Origin: Paracoccaceae bacterium
Lineage (GTDB): Bacteria > Pseudomonadota > Alphaproteobacteria > Rhodobacterales > Rhodobacteraceae
DNA length: 64,000 bases
NCBI GenBank assembly: GCA_006226775.1
Contig: SBGD01000034.1
Span: 1-64,000, forward strand
Reading direction: 5' to 3'
Shown: piece after piece, positions 52,682 through 60,052 of the stretch
Layout of the letters: every line of letters begins with the position of its first letter
How positions within the stretch are numbered: position 1 is the stretch's first letter
Made by a program: the position numbers and the translations under genes
The notes under the pieces: generated by a model
The model's database searches: none
What the model was told of the DNA's origin: nothing
The model's input: only the letters and a program-made list of their open reading frames with translations

Positions 52682-53145
52682 AAACGCGCCCCCGCCTCGT
52701 CAAGCAGATCGCCGCCCTGCCGGTGCGCTGGGACAAGACCGGCAAGCTGCGCGTGCTGATGGTCACCTCGCGCGAGCGGGGGCGCTGGGTGATGCCCAAG
52801 GGCTGGCACATGGACGGCAAGAAACCCTGGCGCGCCGCCGAGATCGAGGCGCTGGAGGAAGCCGGCGCCACCGGCTTCATCTCGAAACGCGCCATCGGCA
52901 CCTATCGCTATGACAAGCGGCTGGACGACGGCACGCGGCTGCCCTGCGAGGTGACGCTTTACCCGATGGTCGTCTCCAGGCTCAAGCGCCGCTGGAAAGA
53001 GCGGGCCGAGCGCAAAAGACACTGGTTCGCGCCGAAAAAGGCGGCCAGACTGGTCGAGGAAAAGCAACTGGCGAAACTTCTGAAGGAGCTGGCCGACAAG
53101 CCGGAACGGCAGGCAGCGATCGAAAAGCTGCGCAAGGCCGCGTGA
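52678..53145 (+). CDS. NUDIX hydrolase, DIPP-like, with altered NUDIX box
   Basis: 155 residues. Start of the fold is KQIAALPVRWDKTGKLRVLMVTSRERGRWVMPKGW. The box region GWHMDGKKPWRAAEIEALEEAGA keeps the EEAG core but has Lys where the first conserved Glu of the box stands and Ile for the Arg before the helix Glu. Related alphaproteobacterial NUDIX proteins of the diphosphoinositol/Ap(n)A group show similar changes. The C-terminal ~50 residues are Lys/Arg-rich and helical. Translationally coupled to the Na/Pi transporter, so it may act on a phosphorus-linked nucleotide or pyrophosphate. Confidence 0.82.
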   Translation: MKTRPRLVKQIAALPVRWDKTGKLRVLMVTSRERGRWVMPKGWHMDGKKPWRAAEIEALEEAGATGFISKRAIGTYRYDKRLDDGTRLPCEVTLYPMVVSRLKRRWKERAERKRHWFAPKKAARLVEEKQLAKLLKELADKPERQAAIEKLRKAA

Positions 53146-53202
53146 GGACGGGCAAAGGCGGCGGGATCAACCCGACCGCAAGCCATCAATGGGAGGAACG
53201 AC

Positions 53203-54237
53203 ATGACACGAAAGAACAGACTGACACTGACCCTGGCGGGATCGCTGGTGGCGCTTGGCGCCTCGGTCTCGGCCTCCTGGGCCGACAAGCTGACGTTCTA
53301 CTGCTCGGCGCAGGAAGACTGGTGCCAGCTGATGGCGCGCAGCTTCGAGGACGCCAGCGGCATCGACGTCAACATGACCCGCAAGTCCAGCGGCGAGACC
53401 TATGCCCAGGTGCGGGCGGAATCCTCGAACCCCAAGGGCGACGTCTGGTGGGGCGGCACGGGCGACCCGCATCTGCAGGCGGCCGAGGACGGGCTGACCG
53501 AGGAATATATCTCGCCGATGCGCGAGCAATTGCATGACTGGGCCATCTCGCAGGCCGAAAGTGCCAACAACCGCACCATCGGCATCTATTCCGGCGCGCT
53601 GGGCTATGGCTACAACACCGACCTGATCGCCGCCAACAACCTGCCCGAACCCTCCTGCTGGAAGGACCTGCTCAAGCCCGAGTACAAGGGCCATGTGCAG
53701 ATGGCGAACCCCAATTCAAGCGGCACCGCCTATACCACCCTGGCCTCGATGGTGCAGCTTTTCGGCGAGGACGAAGGCTTCGAGTACATGAAGGGCCTGC
53801 ACAAGAACATCAACCAGTACACCAAGTCGGGCTCGGCGCCGATCAAGGCCGCCGGACGGGGCGAGAATACCATCGGCATCGTCTTCATGCATGACGCCGT
53901 GGCCCAGGCCGTCGCCGGCTTCCCGATCAAGGTGGTCGCGCCCTGCGAGGGTACGGGCTACGAGATCGGCTCGATGTCGATCATCAAGGGCGCGCGCAAC
54001 ATGGAAGAGGCGCAGAAGTTCTACGACTGGGCGCTCTCGGCCGAGGCGCAGAACCTCGCACTCGAGGTCAATGCCTTCCAGGTGCCGTCGAACAAGGGCG
54101 CCAAGACCTCGGACAAGGCGCCGGACCTGTCGACCATCAAGCTGATCGACTATGACTTCAAGAAATACGGCTCGTCCGACGAACGCAAACGCCTGTTGCA
54201 GAAGTGGGACGAAGACGTCTCGACCCTGCCGCAGTAA
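53203..54237 (+). CDS. ABC transporter binding protein, AfuA/FbpA-like
   Basis: 344 residues. Signal peptide MTRKNRLTLTLAGSLVALGASVSASWA. The fold is the FbpA/spermidine-putrescine type (FYCSAQEDWCQLMARSFEDASG, KGDVWWGGTGDPHLQAAEDG, YSGALGYGYNTDL). The tyrosine pairs used for Fe(III) in FbpA are not evident near the C-terminal pocket. AfuA-type relatives bind hexose phosphates. GGGAGG lies upstream of the ATG. Co-directional with a two-domain permease and an ATPase. Confidence 0.85.
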   Translation: MTRKNRLTLTLAGSLVALGASVSASWADKLTFYCSAQEDWCQLMARSFEDASGIDVNMTRKSSGETYAQVRAESSNPKGDVWWGGTGDPHLQAAEDGLTEEYISPMREQLHDWAISQAESANNRTIGIYSGALGYGYNTDLIAANNLPEPSCWKDLLKPEYKGHVQMANPNSSGTAYTTLASMVQLFGEDEGFEYMKGLHKNINQYTKSGSAPIKAAGRGENTIGIVFMHDAVAQAVAGFPIKVVAPCEGTGYEIGSMSIIKGARNMEEAQKFYDWALSAEAQNLALEVNAFQVPSNKGAKTSDKAPDLSTIKLIDYDFKKYGSSDERKRLLQKWDEDVSTLPQ

Positions 54238-54240
54238 TCC

Positions 54241-56517
54241 GTGTCGGAGATGCAAGGCGCCACCCGTCCCGGGCCTGACCCGGGACCTCGCGCCAAACAG
54301 GAGGCCCCGGGTCAAGCCCGGGGCGCCAATCGCGTCCTGATCTTCTGGATCCTTGCCGGCTGGATCGGCTACTGCCTGCTGCCGTGGTACATGGTCGAGG
54401 ATGGGCTCTGGTCCTTCGGCTGGCTGTGGGGTGGCTATCCCTTCGACGAGGATTACGCCCCCGGCGCCTTTCTCATCGCCCAGGGCAAAAAGCTCTGGCT
54501 GGCGCCCTTGCTGATCCCGCTTGCCCTGCCCCTGCTGGCGCTGGGCCGGGCCAAGTCCGACCCGGCCTATGCCCGCCTCCTGATCCTGTCCGGTGCGCTG
54601 GGCTTCGGCTGGCTGATCGCCCAGGGCTTCGGCATCGGCATCCGCGGTTTCAGCTACGACTGGCTGCGCGCGCTCTTCGGCGAGTTGGGCGACCGGCAGT
54701 TCGGCATGGGCTACGGCGCGATGATCTGCGCCACCGCCTTCCTGTTCCTGCTGACCCAGGGCATTGCCGCCCGCGGCGCGATCAACGGCGATGTCTTTGT
54801 CGTCAGCGCCATCGGCGGGGTGATCGCCATCGTCACCGTCTTCGTGTTCTTTCCCATCGCGCGGATGCTGCTGGCCGCCTTCATCACCGACGACGGCGCC
54901 TATTCGATTTCCGTCTTCTTCGCCAAGTTCTTCGACGACCGGCTCTGGGGCCTCGGTTGCCTCTGGGGCGCGCGTTGCGGGGCGGCGTGGAACTCGCTGT
55001 TCCTCGCCATCGCGGTGGGCTTTCTCACCACCGCGCTGGGCCTGTGTTTCGCGCTGGTGGTCACCCGCTCGGGCTTTCGCTTCAAGCGGGGTCTTCGCGC
55101 GCTGACCGTGCTGCCGATCATCACCCCGCCCTTCGTCATCGGCCTGGCGCTGATCCTCCTGTTCGGCCTTTCGGGGTCCGTCACGCAATTCGTCGCCGAC
55201 CTCTTCGGCATCCCGCCGACCCGCTGGCTTTACGGGCTGCCCGGCGTGCTGATCGCCCAGGTGCTGGCCTTCACCCCGATCGCGTTCCTCGTGCTGATCG
55301 GCGTGGTCGAGGGCGTCAGCCCGTCGATGGAGGAAGCCGCCCAGACCCTGCGCGCCAACAAGTGGCAGACCTTCCGCACGGTGTCCTTGCCCCTCATGCG
55401 CCCCGGCCTCGCCAATGCCTTCCTGCTGGGTTTCATCGAGTCGATGGCCGATTTCGGCAACCCGCTGGTGCTGGGCGGCAATTTCGACGTGCTCTCGACC
55501 GAGATCTTCTTTGCCATCGTCGGCGCGCAATACGACCAGGGCCGCGCCGCGGTGCTGGCCATGGTGCTGCTGTTCTTCACCCTCTCGGCCTTCTACGCGC
55601 AGCGCGCCTGGCTGGGCAAGAAGAGCTATACCACCGTCACCGGCAAAGGCGACGCGGGCGTGCATCCGCTGATGCCCGTGGGCCTGTCGATCCCGGTGCT
55701 GACCCTCGCGCTGGGCTGGGCGGCCTTCACCATCCTCGTCTATGCCATGATCCTCTACGGCAGCGTGGTCGAGCTTTGGGGCGTCAACAACTCGCTGACC
55801 TTCAAGCATTATGTCACCGCCTTCTCGGTCCGCCTCGAAGACTCCGGCATCCGCTGGACCGGCGCCGCCTGGGACAGTTTCTGGACCACCATCACCATCG
55901 CCGCCATCGCCGCCCCCCTGACCGCGGCGGTGGGCCTGGTCGCCGCCTACCTGCTGACCCGGCAGAGCTTCGCCGGCAAGAACGCCTTCGAGTTCGGCAC
56001 CATGCTGAGCTTTGCCATCCCCGGCACGGTGATCGGCGTGAGCTATATCCTGGCCTTCAATGTCCCGCCGATCGAGATCACCGGCACCGGCATCATCCTT
56101 GTCATCAGCTTCATCTTCCGCAACATGCCGGTCGGCGTGCGCGCGGGCATCGCCTCGATGTCGCAACTCGACAAGTCGCTGGACGAGTCGTCGCTGACGC
56201 TGGGCGCCAACTCCTGGCAGACCTTCCGCCGGGTGATCCTGCCGCTCTTGCGGCCCGCCATCCTCGCCGCGCTGGTCTACAGCTTCGTGCGGGCGATGAC
56301 GGCGATCTCGGCGGTGATCTTCCTGGTCTCGGCGGAATACGACATGGCGACCAGCTACATCATCGGCCGGGTCGAGAACAACGACTACGGCCTGGCCATC
56401 GCCTATTCCACGACGCTGATCTTCGTCATGCTGGCGGCGGTGGGCCTTCTGCAACTTCTCGTCGGCCGGGTCCGCATCGGCCGCCGCACGCAGCACGCAA
56501 CGGAGACCCCTGCATGA
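54241..56517 (+). CDS. Two-domain ABC permease, AfuB/FbpB-like
   Basis: 758 residues from GTG at 54241, 3 bp after the binding-protein stop (an ATG at 54250 is an alternative). Two BPD_transp_1 halves are fused; their EAA loops are MEEAAQTLRANKWQTFRTVSLPLMRPG (residues ~362-388) and LDESSLTLGANSWQTFRRVILPLLRPA (~645-671). The N-terminal ~30 residues, rich in Gly, Pro and Arg, are encoded by a long palindromic repeat. The first membrane helix begins just after it (VLIFWILAGWIGYCLLPWY). The extra length over typical ~690-residue members lies in the first ~270 residues. Confidence 0.88.
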   Translation: MSEMQGATRPGPDPGPRAKQEAPGQARGANRVLIFWILAGWIGYCLLPWYMVEDGLWSFGWLWGGYPFDEDYAPGAFLIAQGKKLWLAPLLIPLALPLLALGRAKSDPAYARLLILSGALGFGWLIAQGFGIGIRGFSYDWLRALFGELGDRQFGMGYGAMICATAFLFLLTQGIAARGAINGDVFVVSAIGGVIAIVTVFVFFPIARMLLAAFITDDGAYSISVFFAKFFDDRLWGLGCLWGARCGAAWNSLFLAIAVGFLTTALGLCFALVVTRSGFRFKRGLRALTVLPIITPPFVIGLALILLFGLSGSVTQFVADLFGIPPTRWLYGLPGVLIAQVLAFTPIAFLVLIGVVEGVSPSMEEAAQTLRANKWQTFRTVSLPLMRPGLANAFLLGFIESMADFGNPLVLGGNFDVLSTEIFFAIVGAQYDQGRAAVLAMVLLFFTLSAFYAQRAWLGKKSYTTVTGKGDAGVHPLMPVGLSIPVLTLALGWAAFTILVYAMILYGSVVELWGVNNSLTFKHYVTAFSVRLEDSGIRWTGAAWDSFWTTITIAAIAAPLTAAVGLVAAYLLTRQSFAGKNAFEFGTMLSFAIPGTVIGVSYILAFNVPPIEITGTGIILVISFIFRNMPVGVRAGIASMSQLDKSLDESSLTLGANSWQTFRRVILPLLRPAILAALVYSFVRAMTAISAVIFLVSAEYDMATSYIIGRVENNDYGLAIAYSTTLIFVMLAAVGLLQLLVGRVRIGRRTQHATETPA
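54256..54327. repeat. Long inverted repeat inside the permease coding start
   Basis: Left arm 54256-54289 and right arm 54301-54327 pair over about 27 bp. Both arms carry GGCGCC at the outer end and the core CCCGGG-YTTGACCCGGG-type sequence (GGCCTGACCCGGG left, reverse complement GGGCTTGACCCGGG right); the loop is 54290-54300. Elements with this CCGGGtcaagCCCGGG core are common as intergenic palindromes in alphaproteobacteria. Here it is translated in frame as residues ~6-29. Confidence 0.75.
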
Positions 56518-57587
56518 CCACAACAATCGCCTCCAAGGCCGCCCCGGTGCGTTTCGAGGGCGTCTCCAAGGCCTTCGGCAAGGATGTCGTCGCGGTCGAC
56601 AGCATCGACCTGCATGTCGAGGCCGGCAAGCTGGTGACGCTGCTGGGCCCCTCGGGCTGCGGCAAGACCACGACGCTGCGGATGATCGCGGGGCTGGAAA
56701 TGGCCACCTCGGGCCGCATCCTGATCGGCGACCGCGACGTGACCAAGCTGCCCGCCACCGACCGCGACGTGTCGATGGTGTTCCAGTCCTACGCGCTGTT
56801 TCCGCATATGAGCGTGCTGGAAAACGTCATGTACGGCCTGACCTTCTCGGGCTTCGCCAAGCCCGAGGCCCGCAGCCGCGCGCTGGCCGGGCTTGACCTC
56901 GTGGGCCTCAAGGGCTTCGACGCCCGCCTGCCCTCGGAACTGTCCGGCGGCCAGCAGCAGCGGGTCGCGGTGGCCCGCGCGCTGGTGCTGGAACCGCAGG
57001 TGCTCCTTTTCGACGAGCCCCTGTCCAACCTCGATGCCAAGCTGCGCCGCCAGGTGCGCGAGGATATCCGCGCCATCCAGCAGGACCTCGGGCTGACCGT
57101 GGTCTATGTCACCCACGACCAGGAAGAGGCGCTGGCGGTCTCCGACGAGATCGTGGTGATGCGCAATGCCGCCATCGCCCAGATCGGCACGCCGCGGAAC
57201 CTCTACGACGCGCCCAACGACCGTTTCGTGGCGGATTTCATCGGCGAAGCCAACCTGCTCGACTGCCAGATCACCGAGGTTCAGGGCGACCGGGCCACCA
57301 TCGAGATCGAGGGCTACCGCCACGCCCTGCCCTCGCGCGGGCTGCCCCCCGGCCCCGCCACCATCGCCGTGCGCCCCTCGCGCCTGCTGATCGGCGCGGA
57401 GCAGGGCATTCCGGCGACGGTCGCCAAGGCCACCTATGTCGGCGTGCGCATGGAATACACATTGACCGGCAACTTCGGCCAGGTCTTCGCGGTGCACGAC
57501 AACGTCGACGAGCCGCTGACCCCCGGCACCGAGATCCGCATGGGCTTCACCGAAAAGGGCCCGGTGCTGCTGCCCGAGCGGGTGTGA
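56514..57587 (+). CDS. ABC transporter ATP-binding protein, AfuC/FbpC/PotA-like
   Basis: 357 residues. Walker A GPSGCGKTT near residue 42, signature LSGGQQQR, Walker B LLFDEPLSNLD and H-loop VTHDQEEAL. A C-terminal TOBE domain (residues ~285-355) ends at GFTEKGPVLLPERV. ATG overlaps the permease stop (ATGA). Energises the AfuAB-like transporter. Confidence 0.92.
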   Translation: MTTTIASKAAPVRFEGVSKAFGKDVVAVDSIDLHVEAGKLVTLLGPSGCGKTTTLRMIAGLEMATSGRILIGDRDVTKLPATDRDVSMVFQSYALFPHMSVLENVMYGLTFSGFAKPEARSRALAGLDLVGLKGFDARLPSELSGGQQQRVAVARALVLEPQVLLFDEPLSNLDAKLRRQVREDIRAIQQDLGLTVVYVTHDQEEALAVSDEIVVMRNAAIAQIGTPRNLYDAPNDRFVADFIGEANLLDCQITEVQGDRATIEIEGYRHALPSRGLPPGPATIAVRPSRLLIGAEQGIPATVAKATYVGVRMEYTLTGNFGQVFAVHDNVDEPLTPGTEIRMGFTEKGPVLLPERV

Positions 57588-58153
57588 TGGGCACTCTGAT
57601 CGTGATCTCCCATCCCGAGGTCACCATCGACCCCGCCACCCCGGTGCCCGACTGGGGGCTGAGCGCCGCGGGCCGCGCCCATGCCGCCCGTTTCGCCGCC
57701 TCCGAGGTAACGAGCGGCGTCACCCAGGTCTGGTCCAGCGCCGAGCGCAAGGCGCGCGAGACCGCCGCGATCCTCGCCGAGGCGCGCGCCTGCCCCCTGC
57801 AGATCGACGCGCGGCTGGGCGAGAACGACCGCAGCGCCACCGGCTTCCTGCCGCCGCCGGAGTTCCAGGCCGCCGCCGATGCCTTCTTTGCCCATCCCGA
57901 AACCAGTTTCCGCGGCTGGGAGCGTGCGGTGGATGCCCAGGACCGGATCGCCGCCGCGGTGCAGGAGATCGCGGCGGCGCATTCCGGCGGCGACCTTGCC
58001 ATTTCCACCCATGGCGGCGTCGGCACGCTGCTCTATTGCGCGCTCATGGGCCTGCCCATCGACCGGCGCCACGACCAGCCGGCGCAGGGCCATTACTGGT
58101 GCGCCGACCTCGCCACCCTGCGCCCGCGGCACGGCTGGCGGCCCTTCGGTTGA
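57587..58153 (+). CDS. Histidine-phosphatase-fold protein with altered RHG motif
   Basis: About 188 residues. ATG at 57587 shares one base with the ATPase stop (TGATG); GTG at 57584 is the alternative. The first strand ends VISHPEV where active phosphatases have LVRHGE: the catalytic His stays, Arg and Gly are replaced by Ser and Pro. The second arginine of the pocket is in WSSAERKARETA and the second His in ISTHGGVGTLL, both retained. So it may be a divergent active enzyme rather than a dead one. Its place in the transporter operon suggests action on the imported phospho-compound. Confidence 0.8.
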   Translation: MGTLIVISHPEVTIDPATPVPDWGLSAAGRAHAARFAASEVTSGVTQVWSSAERKARETAAILAEARACPLQIDARLGENDRSATGFLPPPEFQAAADAFFAHPETSFRGWERAVDAQDRIAAAVQEIAAAHSGGDLAISTHGGVGTLLYCALMGLPIDRRHDQPAQGHYWCADLATLRPRHGWRPFG

Positions 58154-58160
58154 GCCCGGC

Positions 58161-58952
58161 TCAGCGCGCCCAGGCCGCGTCGGCCATGGCAATCAGCCGG
58201 TCGAAAACCTCGGGCGTGCCGGTCACCACCCGCCCGCCATCGCGGATCATCGCATCGGCGTCCTGCTCTTCGACGCGCCCGCCGGCCTCTTCGATCAGAA
58301 GCTGCCCGGCCAGGCAATCCCAGGCGTTCATGTGCTCTTCGACATAGCCCAAGAGCCGCCCCGCCGCGACATAGGCCAGCGACAGCGCGCCGCTGGCATT
58401 GCGGTGAAACATCGCGCCTTCACCCAGCAAAGCCGCGACCACCGGAACGATATTGCCCGGCGCCACCCGGTTGGAATAGCCCACCCCGACGGTGCCATCG
58501 GCCAGCGCGCGCCCGGCAGCGACCTGCATCGGCGCGTCGTTCAACGTCGCCCCCGCGCCGCGCTGCGCCGCAAAGGTCTCGCCCATGTTCGGATCATGGA
58601 TCACCCCGGTCTGGGTGCGCCCCCCGGCGACTCCGGCGATGACGATGGTCCAGTTGGGAATGCCGTTGACGAAATTTGTCGTCCCATCGATCGGATCGAG
58701 CACCCAGTCGAAACCGCTGGTGCCCGGCGTCGGCGCATGTTCCTCGCCATAGACGCCATCCTGCGGCCAGGCCTCGGCCAGGCGCTTGCGGATCAGGGTC
58801 TCGACATTGCGGTCGGCATCGCTGACCCAGTCCTGCGCCCCCTTGCGGTCGACGCGAAAGCTGCTGCGGCCCGAGAAATACTCCTGCGCCAGAGACCCCG
58901 CCTCGCGGCTGAGCGCGACCGCAAAGCGCGCCCTGTCATCCCAGTCCTTCAT
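58161..58952 (-). CDS. Inositol monophosphatase family phosphatase (SuhB/HisN-like)
   Basis: 263 residues. All three metal-binding motifs are intact: YGEE near residue 69, WVLDPIDGTTNFVNG near 83 and WDCLAGQLLIEEAGG near 210. The family hydrolyses inositol phosphates, histidinol phosphate, fructose-1,6-bisphosphate or PAP. The gene converges with the histidine-phosphatase-fold gene, 7 bp apart. Confidence 0.93.
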   Translation of the reverse strand: MKDWDDRARFAVALSREAGSLAQEYFSGRSSFRVDRKGAQDWVSDADRNVETLIRKRLAEAWPQDGVYGEEHAPTPGTSGFDWVLDPIDGTTNFVNGIPNWTIVIAGVAGGRTQTGVIHDPNMGETFAAQRGAGATLNDAPMQVAAGRALADGTVGVGYSNRVAPGNIVPVVAALLGEGAMFHRNASGALSLAYVAAGRLLGYVEEHMNAWDCLAGQLLIEEAGGRVEEQDADAMIRDGGRVVTGTPEVFDRLIAMADAAWAR

Positions 58953-59029
58953 CCCGTTCCTCGCCTCGCTGTTGCATCCTGCCGTTTCGGGCCTGGTCCC
59001 ACCGGCACCGCGAAAAGGCGTTGCGGCAT

Positions 59030-60052
59030 CTATATACCGCGGGGCGGGGCTTGCCCAGAGAGGGGCAGCACGACATCCACCGCCTCGACCCGCCAGCGGC
59101 CCCCCTCGAAGATCGCGGCCTGCCCGGTCTCGATCGGAATGCCCAGCTTGCGATAGCGCGCCGCCCGCGCGGTATGAAACACCAGGTTGCCCATGCCGGG
59201 CGCGAGGATCTGCCCTGCCCGCACCTCCGCCGGGTAGGCCACCGGCGGGCCGGTCGCCACGACCCCCTGCGCGCCCGCGCCCAGCAAAGCCGCGCCCAGC
59301 GGCGCCAGCCAGCCCGGCGGCGCGGCCCAGTCCGGCGCCCAGTGGTGATAGTGCAGGCAGACCAGCACGACCGCCGCGCGCTGCACCGCCTCCGCGACGT
59401 CACGCAGGATGCGCGCCATGTCCTGCGGATCGGGCGTCCAGATCTCCTCCACCCGGTCGCGCGGCTCCAGCGGCAGGCCGTAAAACCGCGCGCCCTGCGT
59501 CGCCGCATCATAGCCGATGGCCTCGCGCCGCCTTTGCCGCTCGGCCTCGCCGCTGGCTTCGGCCAGCCGCGCCAGCGTGTCGATGTCACCCGCCGGAAGG
59601 CCCAGGCTGCGGTGCAGGCGCAGGGCATTGACCCCCGGCCCGGCATCGGCCATCGCCCAGTCCGGCGTCGGCCCCAGATCGACCGAGAGCACCGCGACCC
59701 CGTTGCGGCACCCGGCCCGGCCCGCCTCGGCCAGATCGACGCCCGCCCCGGAGACCGCGAAGCCGGCGTCGGCAATCGCCGCCCGGGTCGCAAGGATGCC
59801 CGCATGACCGAAATCCCAGACGTGGTTGTTGCCGAGGGCCAGGTGCGTCACGCCCAGGTCGGCCAGCATCGCCAGCGCCTCGGGATGGGCGGCGTGCAGG
59901 GTCTTGCGCTTCATCGGCCAGGCGCCCGCGGCCGGCAGGCAGCCCTCGAAATTGCAGACCACCGCATCGGCGTCGCGGCACAGAGCGCGCAGCGCCGCGC
60001 TCCAGGTCACAGGCCCATGGATCAGCGCCTGCCCCAGCGCCACCACCTTCAT
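59030..60052 (-). CDS. CapA-family metallophosphatase-like protein
   Basis: 340 residues from the ATG at 60052. CapA/PgsA fold motifs: VVCNFEGCLP, LALGNNHVWDFG with the metal His/Asp, and VCLHYHHWAPDW. No signal peptide is visible, unlike membrane-anchored CapA of capsule operons, so it may act in the cytosol. The start overlaps the stop of the S15-type hydrolase (ATGA), placing it last in the peptide transporter operon. CapA-like proteins are tied to poly-gamma-glutamate; a role on gamma-linked or D-residue peptides is only a guess. Confidence 0.8.
   Translation of the reverse strand: MKVVALGQALIHGPVTWSAALRALCRDADAVVCNFEGCLPAAGAWPMKRKTLHAAHPEALAMLADLGVTHLALGNNHVWDFGHAGILATRAAIADAGFAVSGAGVDLAEAGRAGCRNGVAVLSVDLGPTPDWAMADAGPGVNALRLHRSLGLPAGDIDTLARLAEASGEAERQRRREAIGYDAATQGARFYGLPLEPRDRVEEIWTPDPQDMARILRDVAEAVQRAAVVLVCLHYHHWAPDWAAPPGWLAPLGAALLGAGAQGVVATGPPVAYPAEVRAGQILAPGMGNLVFHTARAARYRKLGIPIETGQAAIFEGGRWRVEAVDVVLPLSGQAPPRGI

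Noticed and set aside
54241-54340. A frameshift or misassembly at the permease start because of the palindrome
   Set aside because: The frame runs cleanly through the repeat and into the first membrane helix, and the start follows the preceding stop by only 3 bp.
53716-56526. A 936-codon open frame on the minus strand opposite the AfuB-like permease
   Set aside because: It is antisense to a clear ABC permease, its product is Asp/Gln/His/Arg-rich without any domain, and such frames arise from the strong GC bias at third positions.
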